DNA from: Lachnospiraceae bacterium
GTDB lineage: Bacteria > Bacillota > Clostridia > Lachnospirales > Lachnospiraceae
Length of the DNA: 64,000 bases
Direction of reading: 5' to 3'
NCBI GenBank assembly: GCA_013316825.1
Contig: WSLY01000002.1
Coordinates: 62,001 to 126,000 of the forward strand
Shown: positions 1-8,376 of the stretch, one piece after another
How the letters are laid out: each line of letters opens with the position of its first letter
Position numbering within the stretch: the stretch's first letter is position 1
Position numbers and translations under genes: made by a program
Notes under the pieces: generated by a model
The model's database searches: none
Told to the model about the DNA's origin: nothing
What the model saw: the letters and a program-made list of their open reading frames with translations, nothing else

Positions 1-296
1 ACAGTTGTTTTACAGCTTATTGGGTAATGTGACGCGGACCCATTACAGCCGGATACTGAGCAGGGATATCGCAAAACTTTTGTGCGACAACCTGAAGCAG
101 CGATATCCTGCCCTGATAGAAAATACTGTTCCCGAAAATATCTCCTACGGCTGCTCACAGATGTGTTAAAGAGCCTTGTCAGGGAAGGAATTTCTCCCGC
201 CTGCCGCAGATAATTGCAATCATGGACAGCAGACTTCGGGACAATCCCGATGCCGGCGCGGATACGCTGGCGCAGCTTTTTAAAAGGCGTGCCTAA
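1..296 (+). pseudogene. FlhA/FHIPEP-family C-terminal remnant, frameshifted
   Basis: Three successive plus-strand frames can be joined into one protein-like string. Frame 2 (2-169) contains LSRDIAKLLCDNLK followed by YPALIENTVPE and then NISYG. Frame 1 (about 151-195) contains LLTDVLKSLVREGIS. Frame 3 (about 198-296) contains RLPQIIAIMDSRL and ends in ADTLAQLFKRRA. This order matches the C-terminal cytoplasmic part of FlhA/type III export gate proteins (pattern LSRQD..KLLDNLK, ELVP, SLG..Q.VLQNLLREG.SIRDL.TILE). At least two indels, near 151 and 195, break the frame, so I read it as a decayed gene fragment. The N-terminal part lies outside the window. Its last codon overlaps the stop of convergent cysK. 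The family match is from memory of motifs, not a search. Confidence 0.55.
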
Positions 297-1228
297 TCTG
301 CAAACATTTCCGTGGAGAGATAACGGTCCCCCGAATCCGGCAGCAGCGCAACAATCACCTTTCCCGCATTTTCCGGACGCTTGGCAAGCACGGCTGCGGC
401 ATGCAGCGCCGCGCCGGAGGTGATACCTACCAGCACGCCTTCCGTTCTCGCAGCAAGGCGTCCCGCCGCAAATGCTTCTTCACTCCCTATCTGCATCACT
501 TCGTCATAAACAGAAGTATCCAGCACCTCCGGCACAAAACCGGCGCCGATTCCCTGCAGCTTGTGCGGACCAGCCTGTCCGCCGGACAGCACGGGTGAAT
601 CCTCAGGCTCCACGGCAACAATTTTTATCTGGGGATTTTTCTTCTTTAAATACCTGCCCACGCCGGTAATCGTACCGCCCGTGCCGGCTCCCGCCACAAA
701 TATATCCACTTTTCCTTCCGTGTCTTCCCAGATTTCAGGACCGGTAGTTTTTTCGTGTATTTGGGGATTCGCCGGATTATCAAACTGTCCCATAATCACA
801 GAACCTTCTATCTCTCTGTGCAGCTCCTCCGCTTTTGCAATCGCGCCCTGCATCCCTTTCTTTCCGTCCGTCAATACAAGCTCCGCTCCGTATGCCTGCA
901 ACAGCGTCCGCCGCTCCACGCTCATGCTGTCAGGAAGCGTCAAAATCGTCCGGTACCCCTTTGCCGCCGCCACGCTCGCCAGACCAATGCCGGTATTGCC
1001 GCTTGTGGGCTCAATAATGGCGGCGCCTTTCTTCAGGATGCCCTCTTTTTCAGCGTTTTCTATCATATTGAGCGCCACTCTGTCCTTCACACTGCCTGCC
1101 GGATTCAGATATTCCAGCTTTGCGAGAATCACTGCGTTCGTTACGCCCATCTTCTCCATATAATGCCCCACTCTCATCAAGGGCGTATTTCCTATCAGCA
1201 TAGCTGCATTTTCCACGATTTTTGCCAT
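293..1228 (-). CDS. cysK: Cysteine synthase (O-acetylserine sulfhydrylase)
   Basis: Cytoplasmic PLP enzyme that converts O-acetyl-L-serine and sulfide to L-cysteine and acetate, the last step of cysteine synthesis. The PLP lysine lies in NPAGSVKDR (Lys48 from the chosen start). The substrate loop is PTSGNTGIGL, the phosphate-binding glycine loop is GAGTGGTITG, and GITSGAAL follows near the C-terminus. Length, about 311 residues, is normal. I prefer the ATG at 1228, giving MAKIVENAAM as in other CysK proteins. An in-frame ATG at 1240 (+4 residues) is also possible because an AGAAAGG box sits only one base from it. The gene stands alone and is divergent from aroA. Confidence 0.95.
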   Translation of the reverse strand: MAKIVENAAMLIGNTPLMRVGHYMEKMGVTNAVILAKLEYLNPAGSVKDRVALNMIENAEKEGILKKGAAIIEPTSGNTGIGLASVAAAKGYRTILTLPDSMSVERRTLLQAYGAELVLTDGKKGMQGAIAKAEELHREIEGSVIMGQFDNPANPQIHEKTTGPEIWEDTEGKVDIFVAGAGTGGTITGVGRYLKKKNPQIKIVAVEPEDSPVLSGGQAGPHKLQGIGAGFVPEVLDTSVYDEVMQIGSEEAFAAGRLAARTEGVLVGITSGAALHAAAVLAKRPENAGKVIVALLPDSGDRYLSTEMFAD

Positions 1229-1317
1229 ATACTTCACCATACCTTTCTGTCAGGATTATGCTTCTTATCATACTGCCCCGTCCGTTTGCCGTCAAGCCAA
1301 GCCGTTTACAAAATAAA

Positions 1318-1346
1318 TTGAAGGGAGGGAATACACATGGTATAAT
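1318..1346 (+). promoter_or_regulatory. Sigma-A-type promoter for aroA
   Basis: TTGAAG at 1318-1323 and a perfect TATAAT at 1341-1346 are separated by 17 bases. The site lies in the divergent cysK-aroA gap, about 105 bases before the aroA start. Confidence 0.65.
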
Positions 1347-1452
1347 GTCCGTAAATGGCAAAGTCCAGTACCCGAAGAAACATCTGCCGTGCCTGCACGA
1401 GCAGATGCTTCTTTGAGGATTTGCCTACGCGCTGATAGAAAGGACTCTCCTT

Positions 1453-2760
1453 ATGATAACTGCCGATATTTACAAAGTCCCCTGTCTAAAGGGCAGGACG
1501 CTTTCCAACCATACTGTTACCGTTACCGTACCCGGCTCTAAGAGCATCACCAACAGGGCGTTACTGCTCGCCATGCTTGCAGACGGGGAAAGTGTTCTGA
1601 CGGGCGCGCTCTTTTCTGACGATTCCCGCCACTTTTTAAGCTGCCTGCATGCGCTCGGTTTTCAGACAACCGCTTCTGAAACCGAAAGCCGGATAACCGT
1701 AAAGGGTCTTGCCGGAAGGCTGCCCTGTGCGGAAAGCGCCCTGTATGTGGGCAGCGCCGGCACGGCAGCGCGCTTTCTTACAGCATGTCTCGGTGTTTCA
1801 CAAGGCGTTTTTCACATGGATGCCTCAAGCCAAATGAAAAAAAGACCTATGGCGCCCCTTCTCGATGCCTTAAAAGAGCTTGGCTGTGAAATTTCCTTTT
1901 CCGAAAAAGAGGGCTATTTCCCCTTTACCTTGACAGGACATGGCTTTCACAAGAACAGCATCTGTATCGACATCGACTCAAGCAGCCAGTTTTTAAGCGC
2001 GCTCCTGATTGCCTCATGCCTCTCTGAAAAGGACATGGAAATTCAAGTCAAGGGTTCCCACGGCATGTCTTATATCGCTATGACCGGCAAAATGATGGAG
2101 CAGTTCGGCGTGCGCTTTTCTAAAACATCAGAAGACGTTTTTATGATTCCCGCCGGACAGCATTATCATGCACTTTCCTATGCCATCGAGCCCGATGTAT
2201 CCGCCGCCGCTTATTTTTATGCGCTGGCTGCCATACTGGGGATTTCCGTTACCGTAAAAGGCGTTTTCCCTGATTCACTTCAGGGTGATGTGCAGTTTTT
2301 GTATATTCTGGAGCAAATGGGATGTAGCATAAAAGAAACGCCGGAAGGTCTCTGCCTGTCCGGACCAAAAAAGAAAAAGCTGCACGGCATCACCGTGGAT
2401 ATGTCCGCCTGCTCAGACCAAGCGATTACCCTTGCAGCCATCGCACCCTACGCGGACGCCCCTACCACCATAACCGGTATCGGGCACATCCGCCATCAGG
2501 AGAGCGACCGCATAAGCGCCATCGCCGAAAATCTGCAAGCCATGGGCGTATCCTGCACGGAGCAGGAAAACGGACTAACCATATACCCCGCCCAGCCCCG
2601 TGCGGCCCTGATACATACTTACGACGACCACCGGCTCGCCATGGGCTTTTCCCTGACGGGGCTTCTCACCGAAGGCATTGTCATCGAAAATCCCCTATGC
2701 TGTAAAAAGACCTTTGAGAATTATTTTGAAGTGTTGGAATCATTGCTCATTCAAATATAG
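1453..2760 (+). CDS. aroA: 3-phosphoshikimate 1-carboxyvinyltransferase (EPSP synthase)
   Basis: Transfers enolpyruvyl from PEP to shikimate-3-phosphate in the shikimate pathway, in the cytosol. The N-terminal substrate loop PGSKSITNRALLLA (residues 28-40), the PEP loop GSAGTAARF (100-108), IDSSSQFLSALL and the C-terminal YDDHRLAMGFSL are all present. At 435 residues it is full length. The start is the ATG at 1453, preceded by AGAAAGGA. In place of the usual GD or PD-x(3)-M segment before the catalytic Asp it has DMSACSDQA, a common variation. The last 21 bases overlap the 3' end of the convergent lipoprotein gene. It is not clustered with other aro genes here. Confidence 0.95.
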   Translation: MITADIYKVPCLKGRTLSNHTVTVTVPGSKSITNRALLLAMLADGESVLTGALFSDDSRHFLSCLHALGFQTTASETESRITVKGLAGRLPCAESALYVGSAGTAARFLTACLGVSQGVFHMDASSQMKKRPMAPLLDALKELGCEISFSEKEGYFPFTLTGHGFHKNSICIDIDSSSQFLSALLIASCLSEKDMEIQVKGSHGMSYIAMTGKMMEQFGVRFSKTSEDVFMIPAGQHYHALSYAIEPDVSAAAYFYALAAILGISVTVKGVFPDSLQGDVQFLYILEQMGCSIKETPEGLCLSGPKKKKLHGITVDMSACSDQAITLAAIAPYADAPTTITGIGHIRHQESDRISAIAENLQAMGVSCTEQENGLTIYPAQPRAALIHTYDDHRLAMGFSLTGLLTEGIVIENPLCCKKTFENYFEVLESLLIQI

Positions 2761-4662
2761 CTGTACTCTGTTTTGAATCACTGCATTCACTTCTTCCATA
2801 TCTTTATTCCCATTAAAATATGCCTGCACTTCCTCGCGAATAATATCTCGAATCTCTAAAGGACAGCCAGAAGCTGTACCGGCATTTTCCATAAAAGCCT
2901 CAACCTCAGCCAGTTGTCCTTCCGTAAACTCATAGGCATAAATTTCCGGTTCCGCAAGCAAAGCCGTAAAATGATGACGCGTTGTCCATTCCCTCCCTAT
3001 CTCTACAAACGCCTGCCTGTTGACGGGAAAACTCATTTCTATATCATCTGCGTGCATTTCTTTTTGAATGTCTTCTCTAAGCAAAAACTGAAAAAACTGC
3101 CATACCCCCTCTTTATTTCCCGACGCAGCATTCATATACAGGCAATCGCCAAAACAGCAGCTAACACCCATATCCTCTGTCGGATATCCAGCCATCACCA
3201 TCCCTTTTTGTTCCATAACAGTATCATATGCAGCATAGTCGCCAAAATTATAAAAATACGCCAAAACAGCTATACAATCTGAATCACGGTTTTCACGGCA
3301 CTCTCCATATCTGCGCGCAGCCCTCAACATTCTCTCCCATCTTTCTTTTGAAAAGTCGCAGCTATGATTCTCCCAATCCACTATGCCCTGCAGATTATTG
3401 GAATACCTAATTAAAATATCAAGCACTTCCGCCGCGTCTGCTCCTGCGGCAAACCGCCTGTCTTCAGGATATGTATCCAAAAAATCCAACAAACTGTCAA
3501 TATTCCAGCATTGCGGCACGTCTGCTTCCGGCGTACTTACGTATAAGGTACCTCCTGTTATACCGTAAATCATACCATAAAACGTTTCCTGCCTCAAAAA
3601 ACAAATCGGAAAATATGCATCCTTATCAATCCCGCCTGATTCCACATATGGCATTAGGTTCTCCAGCGCACCTTTATTCTGCAGCGCCTGCAAATCAAGA
3701 ACAGAATAATCGCTTAAAATATCCGGTCCGTATCCTGCCGCTATCTCTGTCTGCACCTTTCCCCTAAAGGTATGATAATCCATATTTTCCTCAAGTTCTA
3801 TTACTTGCACATAATAATCATCGTTCTCCTGATTAAACCGGACAATCATTTCTTTTATCTTGGCCGGCACCGAAACTGCTTTGTAAGTCAAAACTGTCTT
3901 CCCTGTGTCCTTCGGAATCACTTTTTTCAGAGTCATCAGTACGTCCTTGTCCAAAAACAGCTCAAACCGATTTTCAGATACCAATCTGATACCTCGTACC
4001 AATCCTACATTCTTGTATGGAGAGCTTCCCCACTCCACATAATAGATGCCGCTTTGTTCTGCAAGACTATAATCGCAAATGCCGTTTGTATCTACTAGCA
4101 GAATATCTTTTTCTTTCCCCGTATCCAGCCCCAGAATGCTTTGTTCAAGCCAAACCGTATCTGTTACAGTCTGCCGCTTCATATCCAAAACGGCTACTCC
4201 GTTCGTCAATTCCACAGGATTTCTTACTACAACTATCACTTCCTGCCGACTGCTTTCGCAAATATCTGTCACCACACCGTCATCCACACTGACGCTCCCA
4301 CAACTCTGCCCGCTGCTGTCAAGCATTGTAATGGTATCGTCACAGAGCACATACACCCGCCCTGCGCTGTCCAGCCACCAGTGTGACGCCGGATTCAAGT
4401 AATCAGTATCTATTCCAGCCATAAAAATCTCTGATTCTTTTCCATCCTCACACAAAACAACATTACCATCCCGTGTAGCGGCAATCCGGATTTTACTGCC
4501 ATTATAATACTGTTTTCCAAGCGTAAAAAAGACATTCGTATCATTTTCAAACACAAGTCCTTCATACTCCGCCAGCAATTCATATTTTTTCTCTTTCGCG
4601 CAGCCCAAAAGCAGCATGGCTGAAGACAATAAAAAAAACAGAAAAAGACCACATTTTTTCAT
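2740..4662 (-). CDS. Lipoprotein with N-terminal propeller-like region and solute-binding domain
   Basis: A predicted lipoprotein of 640 residues. MKKCGLFLFFLL is followed by a lipobox, LLLGC, so the mature Cys would be lipidated. Residues about 25-280 are beta-rich and repetitive (short strands with D-S-x-G and V-L-x-D turns), suggesting a propeller-like sensor region. Residues about 285-640 look like a family 1 extracellular sugar-type solute-binding protein (VRFNQEND, EIAAGYGPDIL, then the PVNRQAF region near the end). I chose the ATG at 4662 because it starts the signal sequence and has GGGGAAATGAG upstream. The 135 bases of open frame before it lack signal features. There is no ABC permease nearby, so its substrate and partner are unknown. 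Base composition is more AT-rich than its neighbours. Confidence 0.75.
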   Translation of the reverse strand: MKKCGLFLFFLLSSAMLLLGCAKEKKYELLAEYEGLVFENDTNVFFTLGKQYYNGSKIRIAATRDGNVVLCEDGKESEIFMAGIDTDYLNPASHWWLDSAGRVYVLCDDTITMLDSSGQSCGSVSVDDGVVTDICESSRQEVIVVVRNPVELTNGVAVLDMKRQTVTDTVWLEQSILGLDTGKEKDILLVDTNGICDYSLAEQSGIYYVEWGSSPYKNVGLVRGIRLVSENRFELFLDKDVLMTLKKVIPKDTGKTVLTYKAVSVPAKIKEMIVRFNQENDDYYVQVIELEENMDYHTFRGKVQTEIAAGYGPDILSDYSVLDLQALQNKGALENLMPYVESGGIDKDAYFPICFLRQETFYGMIYGITGGTLYVSTPEADVPQCWNIDSLLDFLDTYPEDRRFAAGADAAEVLDILIRYSNNLQGIVDWENHSCDFSKERWERMLRAARRYGECRENRDSDCIAVLAYFYNFGDYAAYDTVMEQKGMVMAGYPTEDMGVSCCFGDCLYMNAASGNKEGVWQFFQFLLREDIQKEMHADDIEMSFPVNRQAFVEIGREWTTRHHFTALLAEPEIYAYEFTEGQLAEVEAFMENAGTASGCPLEIRDIIREEVQAYFNGNKDMEEVNAVIQNRVQLYLNEQ

Positions 4663-4709
4663 AAAAATCTCATTTCCCCTATATCCCCAAATCCAAAGTC
4701 CCCTCAAAA

Positions 4710-5042
4710 TTAGTTGTGCACTACCGAATGACTTTCTTTGTGATTCAAATCTACTGTTGATACATACCCGTCGCATTGTGTACAATGCACCAACCATATT
4801 TCCGCCTGTACGTTATAATGGCATTGCACTGTAATGGGTGTTCCGTCCGTGTAATACCCCAGAACTACCGTGTGATTGTGGGATGAATATCGATATTGCC
4901 CCGTCCACATTTTCACATAAACTGTCGGTCTTCCATTTGTATCTGTATGGGTACATCCTGCCGCACTAACATTCAGTTTACTGCCGCCTACCGTTACGAA
5001 AAACACAAATAACATAGCTATGCCTTTTTTCCACATATTCAT
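4710..5042 (-). CDS. Small secreted cysteine-containing protein
   Basis: A 110-residue protein that I do not recognise. A signal peptide is clear: MNMWKKGIAMLFVFF followed by small residues and an AAG-type cleavage region near residue 28. The mature part has three cysteines (C30, one in VQCHYN, and the HCTQCDGY pair region), several histidines (CTHTD, SSHNH, NHKESHS) and aromatic residues. A very strong ribosome binding site, AGGGAGGAAGCG, precedes the ATG. It lies 47 bases upstream of the solute-binding lipoprotein and may be co-transcribed with it. The His/Cys content could mean metal binding, but that is only a guess. Confidence 0.7.
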   Translation of the reverse strand: MNMWKKGIAMLFVFFVTVGGSKLNVSAAGCTHTDTNGRPTVYVKMWTGQYRYSSHNHTVVLGYYTDGTPITVQCHYNVQAEIWLVHCTQCDGYVSTVDLNHKESHSVVHN

Positions 5043-5081
5043 ACGCTTCCTCCCTTAATTTTACTTCTTTTTATATATCCT

Positions 5082-5123
5082 AAAGTAAATTCCAGACTCT
5101 CAATCGATAGCGGAATTTACTTT
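5082..5123 (-). repeat. 12-bp inverted repeat, possible terminator or operator
   Basis: AAAGTAAATTCC (5082-5093) and GGAATTTACTTT (5112-5123) are perfect inverted copies with an 18-base spacer. It lies just downstream of the DUF3592-like gene and about 40 bases upstream of the small secreted protein. No long T-tract follows, so it could be a weak terminator or an operator. Confidence 0.5.
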
Positions 5124-5142
5124 TTGAGTCGCCCTCAGCAGT

Positions 5143-5607
5143 CTATCGAAAGAAAGTAGCATAAAGCACTATTAACAAACAAAGCACAATTACGCCACCC
5201 ACAATAAGCGCAAACGTCAGCGGTATTTTCCAATAGGCGTCCTTTGCATATTTCAGATGCGTCTCCGCAATATTTTTCTGCGGCTCTGCCGCATCATAAT
5301 ACAGGGGAATACTGTCGCCTGCCTTGTACAGCTTCTTGGGCGCGTTTTTATAGCTGCCCTGAAAGGCTCTGCACCATTCATCCTGAAAACAATAGTCAAA
5401 CGTATAAGTAGTCGGCGTATAGCTGTCGCCGGTCCAACCACCTCCATTTACTTTTACCACCGTAACCGTGCCGACGGTTTTCTTCGGATTCTGAAACTTT
5501 TTGTAGATTCGATTGCCCCTCGTCGCAAAAAGAATACCGATAAGAAGCCCTACCAGAAGCCCTACCGCTGCAAAAATTATTATCCCTACCGCTTCCTTAT
5601 CACTCAT
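5143..5607 (-). CDS. DUF3592-like membrane protein
   Basis: A 154-residue membrane protein with a transmembrane segment near the N-terminus (IIIFAAVGLLVGLLIGILFA), a central soluble domain with a Y-TPTTYTFDYCF strand and YKAGDSIPLYYD motif, and a second transmembrane segment at the C-terminus (LTFALIVGGVIVLCLLIVLY). This two-helix arrangement around a small beta-domain is what the DUF3592 family shows; its function is unknown. I start at the ATG at 5607 because GGAGGG lies nine bases upstream. An in-frame ATG 36 bases earlier has no such site. It follows the carbamate kinase terminator, so it probably has its own transcript. Confidence 0.65.
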   Translation of the reverse strand: MSDKEAVGIIIFAAVGLLVGLLIGILFATRGNRIYKKFQNPKKTVGTVTVVKVNGGGWTGDSYTPTTYTFDYCFQDEWCRAFQGSYKNAPKKLYKAGDSIPLYYDAAEPQKNIAETHLKYAKDAYWKIPLTFALIVGGVIVLCLLIVLYATFFR

Positions 5608-5630
5608 ACAGCCAAGCCCTCCTTCATACA

Positions 5631-5677
5631 AAAATGCCCCCAAGCCTGCCTTGCCACTTTACGCAGACTTCAGGGCA
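5631..5677 (-). terminator. Rho-independent terminator after carbamate kinase
   Basis: On the minus strand TGCCCTGAAGTCTGC pairs with GCAGGCTTGGGGGCA (14 of 15 positions, counting G-U) around a 13-base loop, followed by TTTTTG. It begins 9 bases after the carbamate kinase stop codon. Confidence 0.75.
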
Positions 5678-5685
5678 CTCGTTTA

Positions 5686-6618
5686 TTATGCTGTAATACA
5701 GGTGCCCGCTTTGCCTTTTATGGCTTGCTTTACCTGCTCCATGGAGGTAATCAGCACGCTGCCCGACGGCACCTTCTCCAGATAAGAAATAGCCGCTTCT
5801 ATCTTAGGCAGCATAGTCCCTGCCTCAAACTGCCCCTCCTTTATATATGCCTTTGCCTCCGCCACACACATGCTGGTGATAGGAGTCCTGTCCTCTTTGT
5901 CAAAATCCTTATACACATAATCCACGGAGGTCAGTATTATCAGGCAGTCCGCTCCAAGGTCTCCGGCAAGCTTACCGGCAATACAGTCCTTTTCAATCAC
6001 TGCCGATGCACCCTTTAATGCATTCTGCTGCTCAATCACAGGAATCCCGCCGCCGCCGCAGGCTATTACCACCTGACCCGCATCCGCCAGCGTCTTTATG
6101 GTTTCTATCTCCACGATATCAATCGGCTTGGGCGCGGCAACCACACGCCTGTAACCCTTACCCATGATTTCCGCCACATAGTTGCCTTTTCTTATCTCGA
6201 TATCCGCATCGTCCTTTGACATATACCTGCCGATTCTCTTGGTAGGCTCGTAAAACGCCTCGTCATAGGGGTCAACCGTCACCTGTGTCAGAATGGTGCT
6301 GACGGGCTTACTGATGCCGCGGCTTAAAAGCTCTGCGCGGAGCGCGTTCTGGATATCATAGCCCACATACCCCTGACTCATGGCAGAACACACGCACATA
6401 GGAGCCGGCGTATAATCAATATAGACACGGCGCAGCTCCGTCATCGCCTTATGTATCATGCTGACCTGCGGCCCGTTGCTGTGCGTAATGGTAAGCTGAT
6501 ACTCCTCCTCCACCAAATCCGCCAACGCCTTTGCCGTTACCTTTACCGCATCCCACTGTTCCAATGTCGTATATCCCAAAGCATCATGTCCCAAAGAAAC
6601 CACTGCTTTTTTCTTCAT
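5686..6618 (-). CDS. arcC: Carbamate kinase, YqeA-like
   Basis: Amino acid kinase family enzyme expected to interconvert ADP + carbamoyl phosphate and ATP + carbamate. Diagnostic segments are THSNGPQVSMI, MSQGYVGYD, NALRAELLSRGI, TQVTVDPYD, GYRRVVAAPKP and ACGGGGIPVI. The arrangement is closer to E. coli YqeA than to the ArcC of arginine deiminase operons. Length is 310 residues, which is normal. The start at 6618 has AGGAGG seven bases upstream. The usual N-terminal phosphate loop LGGNAL is changed here to LGHDAL (residues 9-14), so the canonical Gly and Asn are replaced. No arcA or arcB lies nearby. It is flanked by its own promoter and terminator. Confidence 0.85.
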   Translation of the reverse strand: MKKKAVVSLGHDALGYTTLEQWDAVKVTAKALADLVEEEYQLTITHSNGPQVSMIHKAMTELRRVYIDYTPAPMCVCSAMSQGYVGYDIQNALRAELLSRGISKPVSTILTQVTVDPYDEAFYEPTKRIGRYMSKDDADIEIRKGNYVAEIMGKGYRRVVAAPKPIDIVEIETIKTLADAGQVVIACGGGGIPVIEQQNALKGASAVIEKDCIAGKLAGDLGADCLIILTSVDYVYKDFDKEDRTPITSMCVAEAKAYIKEGQFEAGTMLPKIEAAISYLEKVPSGSVLITSMEQVKQAIKGKAGTCITA

Positions 6619-6743
6619 TCTCTGTCCTCCTGCTTCCACTACGGAAGGTACTTTTTTCCAACCCTCTGCTGTCGCAGCTTACCCAATACGACTATACTGT
6701 CATTTTCCTGCGCCCATGCCGCCTGTTTTCTAAAGCTAAAACC

Positions 6744-6772
6744 AGTATACCATTTTCCGCTGCATTTGTATA
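6744..6772 (-). promoter_or_regulatory. Promoter for carbamate kinase
   Basis: On the minus strand TATACA (6767-6772) and TATACT (6744-6749) are separated by 17 bases, about 125 bases upstream of the carbamate kinase start. Confidence 0.5.
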
Positions 6773-6810
6773 GGGCGAAATCACCTGCGGCGCGCCATCT
6801 TGTGCAATTC

Positions 6811-8307
6811 TTATAATCCGTAAATCGCCGTGTATTTCTTTTTAAAATAACGGATAATCGGTTCTGCCGTCATTTCCTGCCCGCATACCTCGCGTATGGT
6901 TTCCGCCGCCGTGCGCATACCGCCGTGCTTATGTATCTTCTCATGCAGCCATCCCGTTATTTCTCCTATCCTGCCATCAGATAACAGCGTATCCACGCTT
7001 CCCAGCTCCTGCTCCATCGTTTCCAAAAACATACCGTCGAAAATAGTTCCCAAAAGATATGTCGGGAAGTAACCGAAAGAGCCGTCCGACCAATGCATAT
7101 CCTGCAAAATTCCCTCTGCATCATTTTGGGGACGAATCCCCAAAAGCTCCTCCATCTTGTCATTCCACAGTCCGGGAAGCTCCTCTGCGTTTACACCATC
7201 CCTAAAAATTGCCTTTTCCAGCTCATACCGCAGGATAATGTGGAAGCAATACGTCAACTCATCCGCCGCAGTACGTATAAAGCTTGGCCGCACATGATTG
7301 ATTTCCCGATAAAACGTATCCAATGGAATATCCCTAAATTGGGGCAGATATTCACCCACTTTATCATAAACAGGCTTCCAGAAATTGATATTTCTGCCCA
7401 GTATATTTTCATAGAAGCGCGACTGGCTCTCATGGACCGCCATACCAATATCGACGGCTGCCGTTTTCACATACGCAGGATTAATGCCCTGCTCAAAAAT
7501 AGCATGACCGCCCTCGTGTATCGCGCTGAACATGGCATTCACCGCATCATGCCTGTCAAAATGATTGGTTACCCGCACATCGCCCGGTCCAAACTCCATT
7601 GTAAAAGGATGCTCGCTTTCTCCCGTCACGCCCGCTTCCTTGTCGAAGCCTATGTAAGAGAGCAGATATGCCTGCAGCTCCTTCTGCCGGTTGATATCGT
7701 AATCTCCTGCAAAACAGCCATTGTCCGGCTCCGGTTTTTCCATAATCTTCCTAAAAAGGGGAACCAGCTCCTCCTTCATCTGCAAAAACAGCCTGTCAAT
7801 GACAGCGCTGTCCATGCCCTCCTCATACATATCAAGCAGCGTGTCATAGACCTCCTTGTCCGGCTCCATATATGCAACATATCTGCGGGTGTAATCAATC
7901 ATCTTCTGCAGATGCGGACAGAATAGTCCGTAATCGCTTTTCTGCTTCGCCTCCTCCCACGCTTTGCCGGAGACATTTGACGCCCTCACCATCTCCTCAT
8001 AAAAATCGGCGGGCACTCTTTTATTCCTGTCATAATCCCGCTTGCCCCGCCTGACTGTCAGCTTCATCGCATCATCTAACGCCTCATATTCCTCAGGCGC
8101 CTCCATCTCCTCAAAAAGCTTTCCCGTCTCCTCAGACGTGGCAATCCGAAACCTTTCCCCCGAAAAATAAGTGATGGCATCAATTTTATAATCATACCCC
8201 TTTTTCGGCGTCTGGGTCTGCATATCCCATTCCAACTGCGCCATAATCTGCTTGTACTGCTCCATTTGATTCAGATACTCCCTAAACCGCTCCAGTTTTT
8301 CCGACAT
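6811..8307 (-). CDS. M32-family metallocarboxypeptidase
   Basis: Zinc-dependent carboxypeptidase of the Taq carboxypeptidase (M32) family, cytosolic, releasing C-terminal amino acids from peptides. The zinc site is HEGGHAIFEQG (residues 264-274, an HExxH motif). The family features DxRxT-like VRVTNHFD upstream, ESQSRFYEN downstream, and HxxxRxxxE-type INHVRPSFIRTAADELTY are also visible. At 498 residues it is the usual length. The ATG at 8307 has GGAGAGG upstream. There is no signal peptide. It probably forms a short run with the downstream carbamate kinase region, although the latter has its own promoter. Confidence 0.92.
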   Translation of the reverse strand: MSEKLERFREYLNQMEQYKQIMAQLEWDMQTQTPKKGYDYKIDAITYFSGERFRIATSEETGKLFEEMEAPEEYEALDDAMKLTVRRGKRDYDRNKRVPADFYEEMVRASNVSGKAWEEAKQKSDYGLFCPHLQKMIDYTRRYVAYMEPDKEVYDTLLDMYEEGMDSAVIDRLFLQMKEELVPLFRKIMEKPEPDNGCFAGDYDINRQKELQAYLLSYIGFDKEAGVTGESEHPFTMEFGPGDVRVTNHFDRHDAVNAMFSAIHEGGHAIFEQGINPAYVKTAAVDIGMAVHESQSRFYENILGRNINFWKPVYDKVGEYLPQFRDIPLDTFYREINHVRPSFIRTAADELTYCFHIILRYELEKAIFRDGVNAEELPGLWNDKMEELLGIRPQNDAEGILQDMHWSDGSFGYFPTYLLGTIFDGMFLETMEQELGSVDTLLSDGRIGEITGWLHEKIHKHGGMRTAAETIREVCGQEMTAEPIIRYFKKKYTAIYGL

Positions 8308-8376
8308 TTTTGCACCTCTCCTTCTTGTTTTCTGCCATTTTGCCTCTTCGACACAGACAACTCACCCTGCGCCTTC

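Noticed and set aside
561-1163. Plus-strand frame opposite cysK
   Set aside because: Antisense shadow of a well-conserved enzyme.
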